A DNA stretch of 64,000 nt from Lotus japonicus (lineage: Eukaryota; Streptophyta; Magnoliopsida; Fabales; Fabaceae). The notes beneath the pieces are model-generated. The model was not told the DNA's origin, did no database searches, and saw only the letters and a program-made list of their open reading frames with translations. The stretch covers positions 54,798,066 to 54,862,065 of the forward strand of contig NC_080042.1 in the NCBI RefSeq assembly GCF_012489685.1. The letters run 5' to 3'. Shown here one piece after another: positions 22,513-33,102 of this stretch; within the stretch, counting starts at the first letter, position 1; every line of letters starts with the position of its first letter. The translations under genes were made by a program, and so were the position numbers.

Positions 22513-25500
22513 CTACAACGCAGCCAAACGATCCCTCATAATGAGGGTTTCAAGCTCCATAGGCGGAGTATCTAGCAGACAAAAAGGCAGTTCTGGGTTC
22601 GAAGCTCCTCTTTTGGCTAACCAGTCAGCAGGCATGTTACAATCACGGCTGAAGGCACTCAAAGAGACTCTCCACGGTCTATCTAATAACTGAATAATAT
22701 CATCCAAGATAGGGAGGAAACGTCTGCTGTCAACCTCTCCCAAGGATTTTAGAAGCTCACCACAATCCAAATTGCAAATCACATCTCTGAAGCCTGCATC
22801 CCAAGTTATCTGTAATCCTAATTTCAAGGCCCAAGCTTCTGATAACAGTGGGTTCCCTCCTGCTTGGAAAGCCTGGAAACCTCTCACCCACTGCCCTAGC
22901 TCATCCCGCAGCAACCCTCCTGCCCCCATACAATGCTCATGGCTTCGATAGCTACCATCCACACACAGACTAACATAACCCGTTGGTGGCAGCTTCCATC
23001 TACTGCAGAGCCACCCTACTTCCGTCGGTTGAAGGCCTCTATCCATGGCTTTTACGGTATCATCATGCTCATGGCAAATGCGCCGCCATGCTTCTTGGAG
23101 GGGCCAAGGAGATGGTTCAAAAACCATGTTGTTTCTCCACTTCCAGATTCCCCAGAGGCAGAGCATGAATTTCACGCCGTGCACCCCCTGAGCTTGACGC
23201 CGCACCCAATGTCTGTAGTCTTGAGCTAGAAAACCCGGCCACCTCAGGGCTCCTGCCATTCTCCAAATTTCCCTAGAGTGTGGGCAGTCTCTAAGACAGT
23301 GGATAATGTCTTCCTCCATCGCTGAGCACCTTCCGCAGGCCGGTGAGTCCGTCAAATTGCACTTGAAGCGATATTGGTTCACTTGAATAGAGTTATGCAT
23401 CACCAACCAGATAAAAAGACGCACTTTCTCTGGGATTTTCGTGTGCCAAATCCAGCGCCAATCCTCTGACGTTGTTGCCGGCGGCTGGGCCTGGTTTCTC
23501 AGCCAAAGGTAAGCGTCCCGGACCGTGTAGCAACCCTTGTCACTGGGTTTCCAAATCCAAGTATCTCGCCGCCCCTGGGTAACTCGCGGCTCTATACGCT
23601 GCAGCTGCTGGAGGAAGTCAGTGGGCATGGCAGTAAGGAGGCGATCAAGATTCCACACTCCACCAGCGATGATGTCCTTCAAGGCTAAATCGGTGTCGTG
23701 GATGTCAACATACGGTATCTGGTTTGCCAAGTTTCCGTTGCCGCTCCAATCAGCGTACCACAGTGAGGTATTACCCTCACCTAAACGATACTGGAAGCCT
23801 GACTTCAACTGGTCTCTAGCTTTGAGCAGCCCCTTCCACACATGAGAATCTGATGGCTTAGCTTGGACCTGCAAAATAGAAGATTTACTCAAGTATTTAT
23901 GTTTAAGGGCTTGGACCCACAGCTTTTGAGGATTATGGAAGATGCTCCATATAGCTTTGCCAAGCAGTGCTGTGTTGACCTGGTTCATATCACGAAGAGC
24001 CAAACCTCCTTCGTTCTTGGGCCTGGTTACCTTGCCCCATCCCACAAGATGCCAACCTCGCGCTCCCTCCTTGCTCCCCCAAATAAAGGAACGCGTGATC
24101 TTGTTGATGCGACCTGTCACACAGCGAGGAAGATTGAAAACCTGCATAGTATAAGTTGGAATGGAGGCTATGACTGATTTAGCAAGGCAAACCCTTCCTG
24201 CTAGGTTCAACATGTTCATCTTCCAAGAGCCCATCTTCCGTTGAATATTCTCTAGGAGGAAATCAAAGCTTCTCCGTTGAACACGACCTCCTTTGAGAGG
24301 GAAGCCCAAGTATTTACCCAGGTCGTTGACGAAGGGGATAGGAGCAATATTAGAGATCTCCGCTTTAACATCCTCAGCAACACCCTTTGAAGTGATAGCT
24401 TTGGATTTACTCACGTTAATCTTGAGGCCAGAGTTATCACAAAAGGATTTCATAGTGGAAGCAAGAAGATTAACCTGATTTCTTGAAGCTTGACAAAAAA
24501 GCAACACGTCATCAGCAAAGAAGAGATGAGAGATTGGCGGGCCATCTCTAGATATCCTTATTGGCTTCCACACTCCATCATCTACCAAGCTCTGAATAGA
24601 AACCGATAGACGCTCCATGCAAAGGACAAAAAGATAAGGTGATAGAGGATCTCCTTGTCGAAGCCCTCTCCCCGGCTTAAACTTTGGTAGACGCGAGCCA
24701 TTCCAAAGGATTGAAATTTGAGAGGAGGAGACACAACACATAATGAGCCGGATCATGGGTTCCGGGAACCTAAAATACTCCAACGTCTCCTTTAAGAAAT
24801 CCCAGGAGACACTATCGTATGCCTTCTCCAGATCAATTTTGAAGGCCACCTTACCACTCTTAGCTGTAGAGTGTGCCATGTGATGAATAATTTCTTGAGC
24901 AAGGACGGCATTATCCATCGTTCCTCTCCCCGGGATGAAGCTGTTCTGCATTGGACCAATCAAATCATGCAGGAATGGCCGCAGCCTATTGACCAACACT
25001 TTGGTGATCAACTTGTAAGTAACATTGCACAAACTTATAGGTCGGAATTCTTTGACAGTAGTGGGGTGATCAACTTTTGGGATTAAGACCACCAGAATTT
25101 CCATGAGTTCTTCCTCAACCACTCCGCCCTGAAATGCATCTCTCACCATCTTCCACAAGGTGTCACCAACATGGTTCCAATATTTCTTATAAAAGAATGG
25201 CTGGAAGCCATCCGGACCAGGAGCTGTGTAAGATTTCATGCTCATTAGGGCCTCTCTGACTTCCTCTTTTCCCACTGATTGCACAAGAAGATCCCTCGCC
25301 GCCTCAGAAAGACAAGGAAAGCGGGTATGGGTAAGGACCGACCCCATTAGAGGAGGGCCCGCCGCAAAAAGATTGGTGAAAAAACCCTGCACCTCCTGCT
25401 TAAGGACCTCCGCCTCGGAGCACCACTCACCATTTTGCAACTTAAGATGGTGGATGAAATTCCTCTTTCTTCTAACAATAGTTTGGGTGTGGAAGTACGC

Positions 25501-26652
25501 CGTATTACGGTCTCCAAACCGCACCCTATTGTCTCTAGCTTTCTGGTACCAAAGGAGCTCTTCTTGCCTGAGAATACTCCTGTAATCACGCTGCAAATCA
25601 GCCTCAAAGAGGACCATGTCCGATGTGACTCTCAAGTCAAGCTCTCGTTGGACTCCACGAAGGCGGGCTTCAATATGCCTCTTCTTTCTGAAAATGTTGC
25701 CAAAGACTTCCTTGTTGAACTCTTGAGACGCCTTCTGGACCCTGGCAAGCTTATGGTGCATTCTCTCCTCCCCCGACCGCCAAGCATTCTCGACAACTGA
25801 TTCAAATTGGGAGTGCTCCGCCCAGGCAGCAAGGAAGCGGAATGGCCGGTCCTGAGCAGAAGACAAGGTGATCCCACAGTGAAGAAGAAGAGGACTATGA
25901 TCAGAGTGCACCCTATTAAGGACCTCCACAAACGCATCAGGGAACGCCATCCGCCAATCAACATCTCCCAACGCTCTGTCCAACCGCTTGGACACGGTTA
26001 ATCTATTTTGAACCTTTCTGAACCATGTGAACTTACGGCCCACAGAACCCAGGTCCATGAGGTTACACCTTTCAAGGATAGACGCAAAGTGATCAGCTCT
26101 ACTAGGAATGAATTCACCCCCCCGGACTTCAGAAGGCAGAAGAATTTCATTAAAGTCTCCTAAGAGCAGCCAAGGAAGGCTAGACAAGCTACGAAGGAGA
26201 AGAAGGTGATCCCACAAACCTTCTCTCTGAACCGGAATAGGTGAGGCATACACAGCACTGCAAACCCATGAGAAATTTGCTTTCCAAATCTCAAAGGTCA
26301 CTACTTGTTGATAGGTGTCAATGACTCTGAAGTTCATATTAGAGCCTTTGTTAGCTAGCACCCAGATCCCACCACTGAAGCCCCTGGCCTCCTCAATGAA
26401 GATAGGAGCAAAGCCAAGAGAGGACCAGAATCTATTTGCTCTCCTGAACTGGCATTTGGTTTCTAACAGGATAACCACATCTGGCTTTTTGCTACGAACA
26501 ATGTCTCGCATAGCAAGTTTCCCATGCTCATGTAAAGCACCTCTCACATTCCAAGATACTATTTTGAAATCATCAAAACCAATCATTAAAACAATGTTTG
26601 GAAAATTAGGGGTTGTCCCCTTGGCCCCATAGACAAAGGACCAATCAGTCAT
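22513..26652 (-). CDS. LINE ORF2: endonuclease, reverse transcriptase and RNase H (1379 aa)
   Basis: I start at the ATG at 26650-26652, because ATGACTGA there overlaps the ORF1 stop, a layout suited to re-initiation; the frame is open 27 codons further upstream. Domains in order, with residue numbers about right: APE-type endonuclease (KIVSWNVRGA near 30, LLGDFNE, HSDHSPLLL), reverse transcriptase (IDLEKAYDSVSW, LRQGDPLSPYLFVL, catalytic FADDVLLFC near 712), a zinc-binding reverse-transcriptase C-terminal domain (CGRCSAMEEDIIHCL), and RNase H (LCVDGSYRS near 1226, later LSEAWALKLGL and NLDCGELL). All key acidic residues I can check are present. This is an intact protein and could still act if expressed. 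Confidence 0.9.
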   Translation of the reverse strand: MTDWSFVYGAKGTTPNFPNIVLMIGFDDFKIVSWNVRGALHEHGKLAMRDIVRSKKPDVVILLETKCQFRRANRFWSSLGFAPIFIEEARGFSGGIWVLANKGSNMNFRVIDTYQQVVTFEIWKANFSWVCSAVYASPIPVQREGLWDHLLLLRSLSSLPWLLLGDFNEILLPSEVRGGEFIPSRADHFASILERCNLMDLGSVGRKFTWFRKVQNRLTVSKRLDRALGDVDWRMAFPDAFVEVLNRVHSDHSPLLLHCGITLSSAQDRPFRFLAAWAEHSQFESVVENAWRSGEERMHHKLARVQKASQEFNKEVFGNIFRKKRHIEARLRGVQRELDLRVTSDMVLFEADLQRDYRSILRQEELLWYQKARDNRVRFGDRNTAYFHTQTIVRRKRNFIHHLKLQNGEWCSEAEVLKQEVQGFFTNLFAAGPPLMGSVLTHTRFPCLSEAARDLLVQSVGKEEVREALMSMKSYTAPGPDGFQPFFYKKYWNHVGDTLWKMVRDAFQGGVVEEELMEILVVLIPKVDHPTTVKEFRPISLCNVTYKLITKVLVNRLRPFLHDLIGPMQNSFIPGRGTMDNAVLAQEIIHHMAHSTAKSGKVAFKIDLEKAYDSVSWDFLKETLEYFRFPEPMIRLIMCCVSSSQISILWNGSRLPKFKPGRGLRQGDPLSPYLFVLCMERLSVSIQSLVDDGVWKPIRISRDGPPISHLFFADDVLLFCQASRNQVNLLASTMKSFCDNSGLKINVSKSKAITSKGVAEDVKAEISNIAPIPFVNDLGKYLGFPLKGGRVQRRSFDFLLENIQRKMGSWKMNMLNLAGRVCLAKSVIASIPTYTMQVFNLPRCVTGRINKITRSFIWGSKEGARGWHLVGWGKVTRPKNEGGLALRDMNQVNTALLGKAIWSIFHNPQKLWVQALKHKYLSKSSILQVQAKPSDSHVWKGLLKARDQLKSGFQYRLGEGNTSLWYADWSGNGNLANQIPYVDIHDTDLALKDIIAGGVWNLDRLLTAMPTDFLQQLQRIEPRVTQGRRDTWIWKPSDKGCYTVRDAYLWLRNQAQPPATTSEDWRWIWHTKIPEKVRLFIWLVMHNSIQVNQYRFKCNLTDSPACGRCSAMEEDIIHCLRDCPHSREIWRMAGALRWPGFLAQDYRHWVRRQAQGVHGVKFMLCLWGIWKWRNNMVFEPSPWPLQEAWRRICHEHDDTVKAMDRGLQPTEVGWLCSRWKLPPTGYVSLCVDGSYRSHEHCMGAGGLLRDELGQWVRGFQAFQAGGNPLLSEAWALKLGLQITWDAGFRDVICNLDCGELLKSLGEVDSRRFLPILDDIIQLLDRPWRVSLSAFSRDCNMPADWLAKRGASNPELPFCLLDTPPMELETLIMRDRLAAL

Positions 26653-28306
26653 TAATGACAATTGCATTTGAAATCTGCACGAGCCCTGGCTCAGCTCCTT
26701 CCAGTAATAGCTGGTTCTTAGTGTTATCATCAAACACTACCATTGCATCTGCATGCCGTTCATTAGAGACATTTATGGTACTTGGACCCTGATTGGATTC
26801 AACATTAAAACCTTGTCCTCCACGGTCCCAATCTTCCCCTCGGAATCTGCGTTTTTTGTTAAATCCTAATGTTTGGTCACTGGGCCCACCAATTGATTGG
26901 AATTGAAAAACTCCAGGAGACAAGATTGCAATAGCATTGCCAACGTCCCTTGTTTTCTTCCCCTCATCATTGGTCCTTGACTGCTCATCATTGGTCTTTA
27001 ATTTCTCATCATTGGTGTCTTGAATTCCATTGCCTTTTCCCTTGGAATCTTTGACTATTCCCTCTTTAATTTGCTCCTTTCCTTGTCCTTTCCTGCCTTG
27101 GTTGCCGTTTTGTTTGCCATGTGTTCCTTTGGCCGCGGCCCCACCTTCTTTATTCCTAGGTTGTGCGTTATTTTTTTATCTCCCAGGAATATTCCCTGCC
27201 GCCATGTTGGATACCTGGGTCGTTGGCTTTTTCTGATTTTTCTTTTTCCTCGTAACCGTCATCCACGTACCCAAGGGCTCCACCTCTTGCTCATCATTGC
27301 CATTCAGAGCCTGTTTCTCCGTTTGAATTGCCTCATGAATGCCTGTATCCTCAATAATTCCGGAGTCCGTAACTGCCTTCTCTTGTAACGGCTGGTCATC
27401 AATTTGGACGTCCATTGACCCCATCATCTCATCCGCCGTCCCTGTGGCCTTCTGAGCCTCCACTGCCCCGGCTGCAGCCGGCGCCGGCGTAGGTTTTCCT
27501 GCTGGTGTTGCCGGGCCACTGCATTCCCTGCTTCTATGGCCATAGCATCCACAACGCGTGCAGATCACATGGAGGCCCTCGTATTCAATGTTGTACCAGT
27601 AGTCCTCTAGGCAGATTTTACCCACCACCGGCTTGTTCAGGTCAAGCTCAACACAAATTCTAGCAAATCTGCCTCTCTCCGCCTTGAGTGTGCTCCTATC
27701 CAGTTTAACTGGTTTGCCAATGGCTCGAGCCGCTGATAGTAGATAGCTCTCATTGTAGAACACCACATTCAACCCAGGAATTCGAATCCAAGCTAACGTT
27801 TTCTTAACTCGCGCTGCCGGGGAGATGAATTCCGGGCTCCATGTGGAAACCGCCAGGTAGTGATCAAAGACCATCCATGGCCCTCCTCCCATGACTTTTT
27901 CTTTATCTGCCTCTCTATCGAATTTGACCATGTAGAAGCCATTGTCCACATCCATGAGATCAAACTCTCCTGCAGGCCTCCATAAACTTGTTAATTTGGC
28001 CTTCATTGTTCTGTAACCCAGCTTCTTTCCCAGTAGTGTAATCACTAGTGAGTTCTCCCATGGAGAACACATGCTTTCAATCACCTCCCGTTCCACCACT
28101 ATTTTAGGCAATAGTGGATTGTCATTGACATAGATCACCTTCATTGTACCCTTATCAATCAGGTCCTCAAACTGCTGAGGAGGAGGGACAGGTTGTCCCC
28201 CCATGAGCTTATCCTTGAATGATGTACGCTGGGCTTGGGTGCCGTCATCCGGCGGCTTCGGGCTGCCTCCTCCCATGGGAGAGAAAGCCGATGACTCACA
28301 CTCCAT
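26645..28306 (-). pseudogene. LINE ORF1 (nucleic-acid-binding protein), one in-frame stop
   Basis: From the ATG at 28304-28306 the frame runs 376 codons to a TAA at 27176-27178, then continues in the same frame to a stop at 26645-26647, giving 553 codons in all. It has a DUF4283-like domain (about residues 60-240; GGGPWMVFDHYLAVSTW is the signature) and a CCHC knuckle (CTRCGCYGHRSREC, about 249-262), followed by Ala/Pro-rich and charged linkers. This is the usual ORF1 of plant L1 elements, which coats the RNA. Only the single TAA separates it from an intact ORF. Confidence 0.8.
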
Positions 28307-28330
28307 CGTTAGTGTTGTTTTATTTGTCCG

Positions 28331-31300
28331 TGCTTTTATCATTAAATCAACATGATAATAAAATTTAACCTTTAATTGCCTCTTGATTATGACTACGATA
28401 TAGTTAATACCATTCAATAATCCATAAGAAATTCCATAATTCTTCACCTTTAGATTATTGTATTCACCTCTTGTATGCTTCAAAGAGGTAGTAGCCAAAT
28501 ACTTTTTTCCCATTATTCGTTCCTGTCACTAGAATCAGAATGAATGAATAAATAAGAAATGAAAATAGTAAATGAAAGTCACTAGCTAAACTATTCCTCC
28601 GTACACTCATTCTGTAAGATATATATAGTACTTAGATATCTTTTTGTGCACATTCATTAGGCATACGTTTTTGTGGAAGTTTTTTAACGCATACAATGTT
28701 TTGTGGCAATTTAAAACAATCACAAAGAATTATAATTGAGAATAAAATCCTAATACAAATGTATGTTTAATGAATATCCACCAAAAATTGTATGTTACCT
28801 ATATTTACTAATAAAACTACTTGGGGGAGTCACATGAATAAAATAAATATCCCATGTCTATGTAAACATGGTTGTTTAAATTACTCATGAAGTGATTTAG
28901 CATAGAAGTTCATTCGCACTAAAATTCACTGAGATTAGGAGAGTTAAAAAGAGAGAAAAATGATAAATATGATAAGTGATATGATATGAAAAAAAGATTA
29001 AATATGTTATTAATCCTTGTAAAATAAAGGTGAAGTGGATTTGATCCTTCCAAAAAAATGCATAGCTTTTAGTCCCAATATTCATAAAATATGTGAAATT
29101 AGTCCCTACGGTTCTTTTTGTGATGATTTTTGTACATTAGTTAGGGTTTTTAACCGCCACAAAATACATTAGAGACCATTTAAACCGCCACAAAATACAC
29201 CGCAAGGACTAACTTCCACTTTTTGATTAATGTTTGGGGACTGAAAGTTATTATTTCTTTTTTAGTGACAAAATACAATACAACCCTATTTTAGAGCGGC
29301 TGAAAACATATTTAACCCAAAAATAAGAGATAGGAGGAGAAAGTAAATGAAAATGAGATGAAAGAAAAAGTGAAGTGTTAATATACTATAACTCAATAAT
29401 TTAACATAATCCTAGGTACACAGTGATATTAAATATATTTACGGTAATAATAAATAGACACCTAAATAGTGCAGAATCTATATACACTTCATTTTTTTCT
29501 TTACCTCTTATACATGTATGAACACTAAATAATACATATCACTCTAATAAACTTTTGTGGTAGTAAAAAACCGCACATAAATGGGTGTATGAGATGATAT
29601 GTATTATTTAGTGGGACACAATCATTAATATTTTCTCTTTATCTATCTATTATTATCACGTACGTCATATATTACATCTGCTTGCTCTTCTTTACTTTTT
29701 CACTCAGAATATCTACACTATGCGAATCGGGTCTTTACTAAAAAAATTATCATATTAAACTATTTGATCAATTTGTATGGAAATAATTATAATACAGCTT
29801 TCATGTAATCCTTCACAAATCTAGAGACTATTTTGATCATTTTTGTGGGGTCAAAACCGCCACAAAGGTAACCGTATGAAATAGTACCTACTTGTGGCAT
29901 ACAAATTATTAATGTTTTCGCTTTATCTCTTTTATTATCATATTTGTTATATATATATCACATCAGTTGCTTACTTCACTTCTATTTCTTTCTCGCTCTA
30001 AATGTATGCATTATTTATACGAATATTTACAAATAATTTTCTTATATTGAACTATTTGATCAACTTGTATGTAAATAATAATTAGAACAAGTTTCCATGT
30101 AATCCTTCACTACTACAAGCAAAAGACAGTTTCGAATGTAAACAATTGCTTACAACTGAGATTCCACATTTTAGAACCTCTGCATATTCCTAGTTTTGAA
30201 TTTCCAGAATTATTTTTATGCCACAGTTGTTTGATTCATTCCAAGAAAATAAGGTTTAACACCTAATGAATCCTGATTAGCAGTTAAGTTAATAAAATAT
30301 AGTGATGCTTATAGCTTCTAAATCATACCTCACAAAACTCTCATGCATCAGCCAATAGACTTTCTCTATCTTTGTTGGTCTTGGAACTATTTGAGGGTAA
30401 GGTTAAAACCCAGCAAATACAAACAAAAAATCAACTGGCCCACAAATTTGAATGATTCGGAGCAATAAGGAGCTAAAATCCATTGAGAATTGGCAGAGAT
30501 CTATATTGTAACTCATGCATAAATATTCTGCAACTGGAAGCAGTTGTTTTTTGGTTCTATTGTTGTGAATTTTCATACCTGGACTTTGGAGGCTTGTATG
30601 TTTTACAATGCAAGGGAATACTCATTACTGTCTTGAGATGCTGCAACATTCTTCTCATGATATTTTAATCATTATACTCTTAAGGAATAAAATGAAAATG
30701 TAAAACAAATCAAAGATGGTAAATAAAAGGATCTCTCGGGGTCCCCATTTAAGTACTAATTTATCTCATCCAAATTTTTCTTATCCTATGTTCTGTTTTC
30801 TCTGCTTTTGTCACATCTCACATCACAAGAGAAACACCATCTTGGGTCTTGGGTACGATATGCAAATGCAATTTGTGTCAGCACTCTGAAAGGTAGTCCT
30901 CATGTAAGTCCATCACGCTTGAGAGTTTGGTACAAGACTACAAGGACTGCCTGGATCATATTTTTGGGTAAATTTCATTTCTCACAGTTTTGTTTCCATG
31001 CTTAATTTTAATCACTAATGTTATTGTTGAAAGTAGAAAAAGTCACACATAGGTGGAAAAACAACAAAACATAGCATATAATTGGGAAAGTTCAAATCAC
31101 ATGTGCCTTAGGTTTTTCTGGACTACCCTTCACTCCCCATCAAGGCTTTATTAGAAGAACACTTATCTAAGGTTTTAAGAGAGCTCATACAAGCTATAAG
31201 CTGTGTGGACCTTATTCTTGTAAAGAGTTCAACTTATTTAAAAGTATTTATGACCACAAGCATTTAGAACCTATTTAAAAGTATTTATGTCCATAGGCCT

Positions 31301-32075
31301 TTAATGAACAAATGAATTCTAAATCCAAAAAATGAGACAGTTACATTAAATCCAAGAGTTGTTCGAGAAACATGACGAGATTTAAAATGTGTTTATTCAA
31401 CAGAAGAACAGGCTTGGGGGATTTTTTTTTCGCTTTGGATTCCTTCGATTTCTGTTTGGGAAGAACGCTTCTTCAACCATTAAAGCCCTTGATGGCACCA
31501 GGGTGCATGGTGGAGTGGCATTCTGTCTGTGTCGCTGGAAAAATTTACTCGGGAAGATATGCTACCGGGTCTGCCACTTGGGGCTCCGGCGTGAAACATC
31601 TAGATTTTGAAACGAGGTTTTATTTTCAGAAATCTTATTATAGATGTATGGGCGTGAAGGAGAGAAGGGTGTGTGGCGTTGATCGGTCACTGGTTGTAAG
31701 GGAGGTGTTGGCGATCCAGACTCCTTTAAGGAGGCAAGGCTCTTTTCAAAGATCATCCTCTTCATCATGAATGATTCTCTTGTTGAACGAGATATCCAGC
31801 AACAAGTGGAAGGATAAGGATTGAATAGAGCAACTCTCAAACATTTAGCAATCTCATATGCCTTTGCTTTCAGGGAATCAATGTTGAGTTTATTTGATCC
31901 CTCGCAATTTGTCCAATTTATTTTTTCATTTGCATACTTCGATATGAAAGACATTAAGATGCACCTTCAATTACGACTTCACTACCTTCACTAGCCCTGA
32001 TTGTTATTCTTTATTTGCAAAATATCGTCTTCCCTCATTACTTTTTACTTTATTGACTTCAAAGTAATTGTTTTT
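28331..32075. other. AT-rich intergenic DNA with repeats
   Basis: No gene I can support. ACCGCCACAAAATACA occurs twice near 29153-29200, and related CCGCCACAAA and CCGCACATAAA motifs near 29567 and 29858, which looks like fragments of a dispersed repeat. A direct duplication lies at 29622-30110. Between 30800 and 31960 there are frames of 65 to 132 residues on both strands with no domain I recognise. Confidence 0.5.
29622..30110. repeat. Diverged direct duplication, about 200 bp each
   Basis: The stretch 29622-29818 recurs at about 29902-30110. Both run through a TTTATCT/ATTATTATCA block, then a TTGATCAA.TTGTATG block, and end in CATGTAATCCTTCAC. The copies differ at many sites and by small indels. 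The identical ending suggests the ends of an old tandem duplication or two copies of a small repeat. Confidence 0.6.
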
Positions 32076-32084
32076 AAAATTTTA

Positions 32085-32311
32085 GGCTTAATTGCACATT
32101 TGTTCCCCCACATATACGTTTCTCATGATTCTGGTTCCCAACAAAAATCAATTGCATTACGCGTCCCCGACAAATACCTCTGTTTGCATATTTGGTTTTC
32201 CGTCTAAAACTTAACGTTTTTTGCTGACCTAGCCTTTTTAAATTTATATTCTAATTGAAAAGTAATTTTTATTAAAGAACAAACTCAGAAATAAGAGAAA
32301 AAAAAACATGG
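32085..32311 (+). repeat. Left inverted end of the Mutator-like element
   Basis: It pairs with 36441-36662 in reverse complement, from GGCTTAATTGCACATTTG to a run of A just before an ATG. Matches are dense throughout, with scattered transitions. Confidence 0.85.
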
Positions 32312-33102
32312 TGAAGTTAAACCCAGGATATCAAAACATCTTCATCTCCTTTATCATCTCACTAACATCTTCATCTTCTCCATCCCATCATCATCTTTTT
32401 TTTCAGTACTCAAATTAATAAACCAAGATCTAGAACCTCAATCCTAATCATTTTGCCAACAACTTGATCTTAATAATCAAAAGCCAAAAATCTAAAGTTC
32501 TAAATATCCATATATATTCTTCTTATTCCCTTTCACTTCCACTGTGCCTCTGTTGCTTCGGATTCTTCTTCTTCTTCTTCTTTTCACCCACCATGCCCCT
32601 ACTTTAGATTCTTTCTTCTTCCACAACAAATACTTCATCTCCATCTTCACCACCAATGGACCCTTTGCTTCTGATATGATCCACAACCCAAGCCAGCACC
32701 ACCACTCCCATCGTTGATCCTTCTTCACGCACATTAATTGGGTTTCTGACCAACATCCGCATGAGGTTCTTGCTTTGATGTCATCACTATTCAGATCCAA
32801 CGATTTAGCGAGGAGAAAGAGGGCTTCAGATGGAGACAAATCTTTGAACAAAACCCAGGATCAAAACCCCTTTGAACAAAGCTTCTACCTTTGAAGCGAT
32901 AAAGCTCAGATCTGGTACTTGCATCTTTCGATCTAGTGGCGCGGTGCGATTTGTGATTCTGGGTTTTGCAGAGAGAGGGGAAATGGAAGAGGAGGAGAAG
33001 CGGAAGCAGAAGCAGGACTAGAAGACGTCGTTTTTGAGGATTCATCTCAAGCATGATCATGGAAGAAGTTTATTTTCTGGGTTGGTGTGGGGGGAGGGGT
33101 TA

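Larger units (their letters stand above)
22467..28330 (-). mobile_element. Nearly full-length L1-type LINE
   Basis: The minus strand carries ORF1 (gag-like, zinc knuckle) and ORF2 (endonuclease, reverse transcriptase, RNase H), ending in a short A-tail seen as a T-run at 22474-22480. Both ORFs cover the family's full span, and ORF2 has no break. The 5' end is not clear; I stop just upstream of the ORF1 ATG. A weak candidate for the target duplication is GCCAAATTCTTTTTT at the tail against GCCAAATACTTTTTT near 28495-28509, which would give a 5' leader of about 190 bp. This is not secure. Confidence 0.85.

Noticed and set aside
28331..28513. ORF1 of the LINE starting at the first in-frame codon near 28513
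   Set aside because: The extra 69 residues are AT-rich with low-complexity content. The ATG at 28304-28306 starts the conserved part.
32492..33060. Two minus-strand frames inside the Mutator-like element, one with a Leu-rich start
   Set aside because: The Lys/Arg and Leu runs come from CTTCTT-type simple sequence. No domain, no exon signals, so I do not call a captured gene.
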